NCBI GenBank assembly: GCA_002401055.1
Contig: NVRZ01000260.1
Location: 1-5,078 of the forward strand
Direction of reading: 5' to 3'
DNA from: Bacteroidota bacterium
GTDB taxonomy: Bacteria; Bacteroidota; Bacteroidia; NORP154
Length of the DNA stretch: 5,078 nucleotides
Part shown: one piece after another, positions 1 to 5,078 of the stretch
Position numbering within the stretch: position 1 is the stretch's first letter
Layout: each line of letters opens with the position of its first letter
Notes under the pieces: generated by a model
Told to the model about the DNA's origin: nothing
The model's database searches: none
The model's input: only the letters and a program-made list of their open reading frames with translations
Program-made: the position numbers and the translations under genes

Positions 1-1256
1 AGGTTAAAATTGAAAAGAATCAGGTTGTTAAGAGCCAGAAGTACGAAGAGGCCGCCAAGTTAAGAGATACTGAGCGGAGATTACTTGAGGAGCTCGATAT
101 AGCAAACAACGAGTGGAATGAAGAAACCAAGAACCGTCGTGAAGTGGTCGACGAGGATAGTGTAGCTCAGGTTGTTGCCATGATGACTGGTGTTCCTGTT
201 CAGCGAATAGCTCAATCGGAAGGGAAGCGTCTTGTTAATATGGATGCAGAGATTCAGGAGAAGATAATAGGTCAGGATGGAGCGATCCGAAAGATAGTTA
301 AAGCGATTCAACGAAATCGAGCAGGACTAAAAGACCCCAATCGGCCTATTGGATCATTTATATTTCTTGGCCCAACAGGGGTAGGAAAAACACAGCTTGC
401 CAAAATATTGTCGGCAAATCTATTTGACAGTACCGATGCGCTTATTCGCATCGATATGAGCGAGTACATGGAAAAGTTTGCGGTTTCAAGATTGATTGGT
501 GCCCCTCCAGGTTATATCGGTTATGAAGAAGGCGGCCAGTTAACGGAAAAAGTTAGAAGAAAGCCTTATTCGGTTATTCTTCTCGATGAAATTGAAAAAG
601 CGCATCCGGATGTATTTAACTTGCTTTTGCAGGCACTTGATGATGGACAAATGACGGATTCGTTAGGGAGAAAGGTTGACTTTAAGAATACCATCATTAT
701 AATGACATCTAATATAGGCTCTCGTCAGTTGAGCGACTTTGGTAAAGGAGTTGGATTCAATACCAAGTCCAGGGATGAAGGTGGTGAACATTATTCAAAA
801 AACGTTATTCAAAATGCTTTAAAGAAGGCATTTTCCCCTGAGTTCCTAAACAGAGTTGATGACGTAATTATATTTGACGCTTTGTCTCGAGAGAGCATCC
901 ATAAAATTATAGACATTGAGCTGGATCAACTTTATAGCCGAATTATAGATTTGGGCTACCAGCTTAACATCAATGACAAGGCCAAGGATTTTATTGTTGG
1001 GAAGGGTTATGATGAAAAGTTTGGGGCGAGGCCACTCAAAAGAGCCATTCAAAAGTACGTTGAGGACCCACTTGCTGAGGAAATTATCAAATCCAAACTA
1101 AAAGAAGGGGATGTTATTTCTATAGGCCTTGATAAAAATGGCGAGGAATTGATTATAAAAATATCAAAGCCGAAAAAGGGAAAAGTATCTAAAAATGGAT
1201 CAGGAAAAGCGAAAAAAAACCTTGAAAAAGGCACCTCTAATAAGAAGTCTGACTAA
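1..1256 (+). CDS. clpC: ATP-dependent Clp protease ATP-binding subunit ClpC, C-terminal part (5' end outside window)
   Basis: Cytoplasmic AAA+ unfoldase that feeds substrates into the ClpP peptidase. The reading frame is open from base 3, giving 417 residues, so this is the second half of a protein that usually has about 820-850; the GTG at 144 lies inside the gene and is not the start. Visible in order: a UVR-type middle-domain segment (about residues 8-32, SQKYEEAAKLRD); the second AAA+ module with Walker A GPTGVGKT (bases 369-392), pore loop GYIG (from 510), Walker B VILLDE (573-590), sensor-1 Asn (711-713), arginine finger in FLNR (852-854) and sensor-2 Arg in GARP (1029-1031). The tripeptide VGF (750-758) matches the ClpP-docking loop of ClpC. 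This loop and the short UVR linker argue for ClpC over ClpB. All catalytic residues expected in this half are present. The last 30 residues form a lysine-rich tail. The downstream gene is convergent, so clpC is the last gene of its transcript. Confidence 0.95.
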   Translation, partial: VKIEKNQVVKSQKYEEAAKLRDTERRLLEELDIANNEWNEETKNRREVVDEDSVAQVVAMMTGVPVQRIAQSEGKRLVNMDAEIQEKIIGQDGAIRKIVKAIQRNRAGLKDPNRPIGSFIFLGPTGVGKTQLAKILSANLFDSTDALIRIDMSEYMEKFAVSRLIGAPPGYIGYEEGGQLTEKVRRKPYSVILLDEIEKAHPDVFNLLLQALDDGQMTDSLGRKVDFKNTIIIMTSNIGSRQLSDFGKGVGFNTKSRDEGGEHYSKNVIQNALKKAFSPEFLNRVDDVIIFDALSRESIHKIIDIELDQLYSRIIDLGYQLNINDKAKDFIVGKGYDEKFGARPLKRAIQKYVEDPLAEEIIKSKLKEGDVISIGLDKNGEELIIKISKPKKGKVSKNGSGKAKKNLEKGTSNKKSD

Positions 1257-1271
1257 AGCTCTTCCCCTACT

Positions 1272-3308
1272 CTATCTGTAGTTTACAAAAACAATCTTGC
1301 AAAAGGGTTTTTTATCTGCAAGAGATGGCGAGAGTTTCAGCATTTCGCTCAACCACGGAGGATCATTATCAGTTGATTTTCTATAAACATAATCAACATC
1401 CAAAGTAACTCCTTCTGATGGCCTTTCTGGGATATCCTCTATTGCATTGGTCGTGTACATCTCCTTGTCCCAGATTTTTAAATATTGCTTAAATGAAGCT
1501 GTTTTGGCTTTTTTATCTCTCTTGGTCTCGAATAAGCTAAACTCGGGAAGCCTGGATTCAAAAAAACCTTCCAGGCCCTCTGCTGTTAGTGGCACAGCAA
1601 AAACCTGAACCCTTAACATTAGGTAGTCTGAGGGTTCGCCTTTGTCCCTAATTTGCTGAATTACACCCTTTGTTTCATTTGGCAAAAACACCACGCTTGA
1701 TGGTAGCGGAAATATTTGCAAATCCCTGAGAAGTAAATAAACAGGTAACTTTCCATTAGCAGCATGTTTAGTGAAGATCCTAGCCTCCTCAAATCTTCTT
1801 TTAGCAGAAAGATAAAGAGCCAGTGTTTCGCGGTATTCATCATTATCCGGATCGACAGATATTGCAGTTTTACAAGATTTTACTGCCTTGTCATAATCTC
1901 TAAACTCAAAAGAAGTGTTCGATTCAGTAGTAACATTTTCTCTAATTCCGTATAATCTAGCTTTCCAATAATGGGCCTCCGCATTATCAGGCTCCATTTC
2001 CAAAGCCTTATCAAGCATCTGATGTAACTTGCTAATGTATTTTTCCTGCCTTAATCCAAGTTGTGAATATAGTATAAGCGCACCTACATCAGAGGAGTGA
2101 ATCTTCAAATATTTATCGAGCTTCGAAGCAATTAGGTCGTGATCATCTTCAGTTATAATATCGAACTTCCTAACAAGTCCAGATATATTTTCTATTGTCC
2201 AGGCCTTCTCATCACTTGGATCAAATCCATATAGGTCATCGTACCCCGTATCTTTCCATCCAGTACCCTTTTCATCGAATCTGGCCAGGCCACCACCATA
2301 CGTTGCCACCCACTTAATACCATCTTCGTCAACTGCAATGCCACGTACTTCATTTAAAGGTAAACCAGAGTTCAGTGTATTATAAATTGTCCAAGCATCT
2401 GTGCCTAACGAGTCATTTGTACTGTTTGGATCAAATCTAGCCAGCCCTCCTGATACAGTTCCAATCCATATTATTCCTTCGCGATCAATCTTCATTGAAT
2501 ACACTTTATTATCTGGTAAACCCGAGTTCGACTCATCAAATACTTCCCATTTATCTTTTCCATCAAACTTGGCAAGGCCTCCTTCCGTACCTATCCAAAT
2601 GTTATTGTCAGAATCAAAGCAAATTGGATAAACAGAATTACTTGGTAATCCCGAATTGAAGTCAGTGTACACCGCCCACGTAGCGTCTCCATTGAATTTG
2701 GCTATACCTCCGAAAAGCGTTCCGATCCATTTATTACCATCTCTGTCAATAGCGATGGATCTAATTAGGTCATCTATCAGGGGCGAGTTGGTCGATTTAT
2801 ATGTTGTCCAATTCTTTCCATCAAATTTCACGACTCCGTCTCCGTAGGTTCCAATCCAAACTCCTACTGCGTCATCTCTTAGTGCAGAGGAAGCCTGACT
2901 TCGATCGATGGCCACAGGATAAACATCATCGTTGGGTAGCCCTGAATTTTCACTGGTGTATGTAATCCACGTTGTATCACCATCAAACATGCAAACGCCC
3001 GTACCTGTGCCAAACCAAATGTTTCCATTCCTGTCTACTGCAATAGAATCCACATGATTATTGGTTATGCCTGAAGTAGTTTCATTGAATATCTCCCATT
3101 TATTTTTTCTGTTAAACCGCACACCTCCATCACCTGCTGTTCCCAGCCAGATATTACCATTGTTATCCATGGTAATTGATTTAAGCTTATTTTCAGGAAG
3201 GCCTGAGTTGTCTTTGCTGTACACCTGCCATTGTGGGCTCTGCGCAAGGCATTCGCCTACACTTAAAAAGCAAAACAACGATATTATATACACGTAGCTG
3301 GACTTCAT
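1272..3308 (-). CDS. Exported Reg_prop beta-propeller and TPR protein, no kinase domain
   Basis: A 678-residue protein with no gene name that I recognise. Residues 1-22 are a Sec signal peptide. Residues 27-350 hold seven repeats of about 44 residues with the pattern W-x2-Y/F...NSGLP-x-N-x-V-x2-I-x-x-D-x2-G-x-x-W-I-G-T-x-GG-x-x-(K/R)-F, which is the Reg_prop repeat (two-component regulator propeller, Pfam PF07494). Seven repeats could close one propeller. Residues about 400-515 look like TPR helices (ALEMEPDNAEAHYWKARLY, then AISVDPDNDEYRETLALYL). Residues 520-678 match nothing I know. In the usual hybrid sensors these repeats precede a Y_Y_Y domain, a membrane helix and a histidine kinase; none is present here. 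There is no type IX secretion tag either, so a periplasmic or outer-membrane-associated location is inferred. The ATG at 3308 is fixed by an in-frame TAA at 3336-3338 with no other ATG between. No Shine-Dalgarno sequence is seen, as is common in Bacteroidota. Ligand and partner are unknown. Confidence 0.9.
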   Translation of the reverse strand: MKSSYVYIISLFCFLSVGECLAQSPQWQVYSKDNSGLPENKLKSITMDNNGNIWLGTAGDGGVRFNRKNKWEIFNETTSGITNNHVDSIAVDRNGNIWFGTGTGVCMFDGDTTWITYTSENSGLPNDDVYPVAIDRSQASSALRDDAVGVWIGTYGDGVVKFDGKNWTTYKSTNSPLIDDLIRSIAIDRDGNKWIGTLFGGIAKFNGDATWAVYTDFNSGLPSNSVYPICFDSDNNIWIGTEGGLAKFDGKDKWEVFDESNSGLPDNKVYSMKIDREGIIWIGTVSGGLARFDPNSTNDSLGTDAWTIYNTLNSGLPLNEVRGIAVDEDGIKWVATYGGGLARFDEKGTGWKDTGYDDLYGFDPSDEKAWTIENISGLVRKFDIITEDDHDLIASKLDKYLKIHSSDVGALILYSQLGLRQEKYISKLHQMLDKALEMEPDNAEAHYWKARLYGIRENVTTESNTSFEFRDYDKAVKSCKTAISVDPDNDEYRETLALYLSAKRRFEEARIFTKHAANGKLPVYLLLRDLQIFPLPSSVVFLPNETKGVIQQIRDKGEPSDYLMLRVQVFAVPLTAEGLEGFFESRLPEFSLFETKRDKKAKTASFKQYLKIWDKEMYTTNAIEDIPERPSEGVTLDVDYVYRKSTDNDPPWLSEMLKLSPSLADKKPFCKIVFVNYR
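1764..2156 (-). other. TPR-like helical region of the propeller protein
   Basis: Residues about 385-515 are predicted from pattern to be helical pairs. Two segments carry TPR-type signatures: residues 432-453 (Leu-Asp-Lys-Ala, then Pro440-Asp-Asn and Ala-x3-Trp-Lys-Ala) and residues 474-509 (Ala-Val...Pro487-Asp-Asn...Ala-Lys-Arg-Arg-Phe-Glu-Glu-Ala). TPRs usually mediate protein-protein contacts, so this part may bind a partner in the cell envelope. The number of repeats is uncertain, at least two. Confidence 0.7.
2259..3230 (-). repeat. Seven tandem Reg_prop propeller repeats
   Basis: Protein-level repeats start at Trp27, 71, 114, 167, 211, 254 and 306 of the propeller protein (bases 3230, 3098, 2969, 2810, 2678, 2549 and 2393 reading leftward) and end near residue 350. 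Five of the seven are 43-45 residues long; repeats 3 and 6 are 52-53 residues because of short insertions. The NSGLP signature is intact in repeats 1, 3, 5, 6 and 7, and altered to TSGIT in repeat 2 and NSPLI in repeat 4. The W-I-G-T turn is kept in nearly all (WVAT in repeat 7). An eighth Trp (351) begins a broken repeat that may close the ring or link to the TPR region. Confidence 0.88.
3243..3308 (-). other. Sec signal peptide of the propeller protein
   Basis: Residues 1-22 read as Met-Lys, a hydrophobic core (about residues 5-17, YVYIISLFCFLSV) and a polar end GECLA followed by Gln, which fits signal peptidase I cleavage after Ala22. Cys20 is preceded by V-G-E, which does not fit a lipobox (small residue needed just before the Cys), so a lipoprotein is unlikely. 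Confidence 0.8.
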
Positions 3309-3420
3309 TGTAGATATTTCGGTATCGCTAAGACATTAATACTGCCTTAAAAATATAAATAATTAACAAAATCCAAAATGAAGTGTAATTAAAGTACAAA
3401 AAGAAGTATGATACCCAGAC
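3309..3420. other. 112-bp A+T-rich intergenic region between the two minus-strand genes
   Basis: Non-coding gap between the stop of the SprB-repeat gene and the start of the propeller gene. It is clearly richer in A and T than the genes. It holds a weak promoter candidate for the propeller gene, a 15-bp imperfect palindrome (3384-3398) and a very small hairpin (3406-3414). No convincing terminator is visible, so read-through from the SprB-repeat gene into the propeller gene remains possible. Confidence 0.8.
3350..3377 (-). promoter_or_regulatory. Candidate Bacteroidota-type promoter for the propeller gene
   Basis: On the minus strand TTTG (3374-3377) is followed after 16 bases by TATATTTT (3350-3357). 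The known Bacteroidota sigma-ABfr consensus is TTTG/TTG, about 17-23 bases, then TAnnTTTG. The match lacks the last G and the spacing is slightly short, and the stretch is A+T-rich, so chance is a real possibility. It would give a leader of roughly 35 bases before the ATG at 3308. Confidence 0.3.
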
Positions 3421-5078
3421 TTAATCAATCATCGTGACTTTACCAATCAGCTTGTGTTCATTGCCTTCCTGATCGTACGTCACAATTAACCAGATGTATG
3501 TATCCATCTGTGCCTTTTTCCTGCCATTGTTAACATGACCATCCCATTGCTTGGCTATGTTATCTGTTTCAAATATTTTATCTCCCCACCTGTCGTATAT
3601 GCTCATTTTAAAGTTGTTAAGGTCAATTCCTGTTCCTTTTGGGAAAAATGTTTCGTTCATCCCATCCCCATTTGGAGTAAATGAATTGGGAGCGAATATG
3701 CTGAAGTCACCTTTAATAATAATTTCTCTCGATACAGTTTCAGTGCAACCCAAACTATTGGTGGTAGTAAGTACAACTGTGTACACTCCGGGCTGACTCT
3801 CGGGGAAAGTATGCGTAGGATTTTGAACCGTATCTTCTGTCCCATCTCCAAAATCCCATAAATAGGTGGTAGCCCCAACAGACATGTCATAAAAGTCTAT
3901 ATCCGTATTAAATATGGTAGTTAAGTACATGTCCGCAGCAAAGTCTGGGATATTGGGAATTGCAGGCGCTGAAACGATAGAATCAACAATAAATACCGGA
4001 CAACCATTAGCATCTGTTACTTCTACTACATACATTCCTATACATAAATTCGTGGCTTTTGATGTAGTTTGGCTTTGAGAATCGTTCCACTGATAGTTAT
4101 ATGGCGGCACGCCACCTGAAGGAACTACTTCTATCCACGCATTACAATCGTAAATACATTTTACCAAAGTGTCTGAAAATGCTGCCAATAGCTTAGGTGG
4201 CGAGATGATAGTAAGTGTACTGTCTATCGTGCATCCCTGAGCATCAGTTATTAACGCAGTGTAAGTACCGCTACATAAATTAGATGCAGTTGCTGTACTC
4301 TGATTGGCACCATCATCCCACGAAAAAGTATAGGGTGTAGTGCCTCCAATCGCACCTACCGTAGCAATGCCATCGCACTGTCCATCGCACAATATATCGG
4401 CAGGGGTAACCGCGGTAGATTCAAATACCGAAGGCTGAGTAATGTCAATGGACATGATCCCCATACATCCATTAATATCTGAAACTGTTACATAATACGT
4501 TCCGGCACAGAGACTCGCCGGTGTTTCGGTAGTTTGACCATCATCCCATGCGTAGGTATAAGGACCTGCACCTTCTGATACAGTTATAACTCCTGATCCG
4601 TCACAGTATCCATAACATGATACATCTATAGTTGATACAGGAATTGGTGTTACGCTTGATAGTTCAGCAATACTGATGCTGTCAATCATCATACAACCTG
4701 CGCTATCCGTTACAAGAACAGCAAATGATCCGACACAGAGCCCTGATACAGTCTGAGCCGCTCCAATTGAAACACCGAGACTATCTGTCCAGTCATAAGT
4801 GTAAGGATTAGTCCCGCCAGAAAGAGTCGCGGTAGCCAATCCGTCACAGACTCCAACACAAGTGGCATCTGTAATGGCCGTTTGTATAGTTGGAGATGGC
4901 AGGCTAGCCGAGTCGGACAGCGTACAGTTATTCGCATCCGTTATAATTGCGGTATATACTCCACCACACAATCCAGTAGCAGTAGTTGAAGTCTGTGCAC
5001 CTGAATCGCTCCATAAATATGAATAAGGTCCTGTACCTCCGGTGATCGCAACAGTAGCGGTACCATCACACAATCCGG
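3421..5078 (-). CDS. SprB-repeat / PKD surface protein with type IX secretion sorting domain (5' end outside window)
   Basis: C-terminal part (about 551 residues seen) of a large secreted protein. The frame stays open through the right edge; the TTG at 5073 is an internal Leu within a GLCDG repeat motif, not a start. Numbering from that codon: a partial and then four full SprB-type repeats (to about residue 369; pattern C-x-G-x-C-D-G...GGT-x-PY-x-Y-x-W...LC-x-G-x-Y...TD-x2-GC), a PKD domain (about 385-453, core WDFGDG) and a gliding-motility-associated C-terminal domain (about 456-550; APNSFTPNGDG, IYDRWG, WDG, ending GKVTMID). The last is the TIGR04131/CHU_C type B sorting domain recognised by the type IX secretion system, so the protein should cross the outer membrane to the surface or medium. 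The repeats resemble those of the Flavobacterium gliding adhesin SprB, but the N-terminus is missing and a role in gliding is not shown; adhesion is the general inference. It lies upstream of the propeller gene on the same strand with a 112-bp gap. Confidence 0.9.
   Translation of the reverse strand, partial: GLCDGTATVAITGGTGPYSYLWSDSGAQTSTTATGLCGGVYTAIITDANNCTLSDSASLPSPTIQTAITDATCVGVCDGLATATLSGGTNPYTYDWTDSLGVSIGAAQTVSGLCVGSFAVLVTDSAGCMMIDSISIAELSSVTPIPVSTIDVSCYGYCDGSGVITVSEGAGPYTYAWDDGQTTETPASLCAGTYYVTVSDINGCMGIMSIDITQPSVFESTAVTPADILCDGQCDGIATVGAIGGTTPYTFSWDDGANQSTATASNLCSGTYTALITDAQGCTIDSTLTIISPPKLLAAFSDTLVKCIYDCNAWIEVVPSGGVPPYNYQWNDSQSQTTSKATNLCIGMYVVEVTDANGCPVFIVDSIVSAPAIPNIPDFAADMYLTTIFNTDIDFYDMSVGATTYLWDFGDGTEDTVQNPTHTFPESQPGVYTVVLTTTNSLGCTETVSREIIIKGDFSIFAPNSFTPNGDGMNETFFPKGTGIDLNNFKMSIYDRWGDKIFETDNIAKQWDGHVNNGRKKAQMDTYIWLIVTYDQEGNEHKLIGKVTMID
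3424..3708 (-). other. Type B C-terminal sorting domain (CHU_C / TIGR04131) for type IX secretion
   Basis: The last 95 residues carry the family landmarks: FAPNSFTPNGDG-x-N near the start, F-K-M-x-I-Y-D-R-W-G in the middle, W-D-G, then a Tyr-rich strand YIWLIVTY and the closing G-K-V-T-M-I. In Flavobacterium such type B domains direct export through the outer membrane and usually require a PorP/SprF-like partner, whose gene is not in this window. The domain looks intact. Confidence 0.88.
3715..3921 (-). other. PKD domain of the SprB-repeat protein
   Basis: Residues about 385-453 (counted from the codon at 5073) form an Ig-like PKD domain. The diagnostic WDFGDG is at residues 406-411, followed by NPTHTF and PGVYTVVLT. 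It sits between the SprB repeats and the sorting domain, a common arrangement in Bacteroidota surface proteins, and probably acts as a spacer or binding module. Confidence 0.85.
3967..5078 (-). repeat. Tandem SprB-type repeats, one partial and four complete
   Basis: Repeat units begin at the first Cys of C-x3-C, at about bases 4860, 4617, 4389 and 4158 reading leftward, with a partial unit at the window edge (5078 to about 4894). The period is 76-81 residues. Each complete unit has four cysteines: the C-x3-C pair, one in LC-x-G and one in the GC near the end (for example residues 72, 76, 113 and 127). These could form two disulfides per unit after export. The last unit is degenerate: the CDG core reads C-N-A. 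More units probably lie beyond the window. Confidence 0.88.

Noticed and set aside
144..146. GTG as a start for the ClpC-type gene
   Set aside because: The frame is open upstream to base 3 and codes for the UVR-type middle segment typical of ClpC, so the codon is an internal Val.
1..1256. ClpB instead of ClpC
   Set aside because: The linker before the second AAA+ module is a short UVR-type segment and not the long ClpB coiled coil, and the VGF ClpP-docking loop is present.
1282..1323. Inverted repeat TCTTGCA/TGCAAGA with a T-rich stretch after it on the minus strand, terminator-like
   Set aside because: It lies inside the propeller gene before its stop codon, so ending there would give a message without a stop. 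The loop is 15 bases and the stem only 7, and on the plus strand no T run follows it.
1764..3297. Short plus-strand open frames of 63-78 codons opposite the propeller gene
   Set aside because: They are antisense shadows of a repeat-coding gene, spaced like the repeats, with no recognisable product or start signal.
3406..3414. Small palindrome GTATGATAC just after the SprB-repeat gene, followed on the minus strand by a T-rich stretch
   Set aside because: The stem is at most five pairs, two of them G-U, with a 3-base loop. This is too weak to call a terminator.
5071..5073. TTG as a start for the SprB-repeat gene
   Set aside because: It falls inside a repeat core (G-L-C-D-G), there is no signal peptide after it, and the frame is open to the window edge.

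Overview
The window looks like an ordinary chromosomal piece of a member of the Bacteroidota (Cytophagales, Saprospirales or Flavobacteriales type; the exact genus cannot be told from the sequence). The evidence is a type B C-terminal sorting domain for type IX secretion, tandem SprB-type repeats, a Reg_prop beta-propeller protein, A+T-rich intergenic DNA, and no Shine-Dalgarno sequence before the one complete start codon. No RNA genes, mobile elements or CRISPR arrays were seen.

The layout is three genes. (1) Positions 1-1256, plus strand: the C-terminal 417 residues of a ClpC-type AAA+ unfoldase, the partner of the ClpP protease, cut off by the left edge of the window. (2) Positions 1272-3308, minus strand, complete: an exported 678-residue protein with seven Reg_prop repeats (probably one seven-bladed propeller), then a TPR-like helical region, then a C-terminal part I do not recognise. 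It converges on clpC with only 15 bases between the stop codons. (3) Positions 3421-5078, minus strand, cut off by the right edge: the C-terminal part of a large secreted surface protein made of cysteine-containing SprB repeats, one PKD domain and a type B (CHU_C) sorting domain. A 112-bp A+T-rich gap separates genes 2 and 3. It holds a weak candidate promoter and a 15-bp imperfect palindrome.

Functionally, ClpC belongs to cytoplasmic protein quality control and has no evident link to the other two. The two minus-strand genes both encode exported repeat proteins and may be co-transcribed, but they appear to use different routes: the SprB-repeat protein carries a type IX secretion tag, while the propeller protein has an ordinary Sec signal peptide and no such tag. 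I see no strong evidence for an undescribed system. The most unusual item is the propeller protein, which has the sensor repeats of hybrid two-component systems but no membrane anchor, kinase or DNA-binding output, and instead ends in TPRs and an unknown domain.
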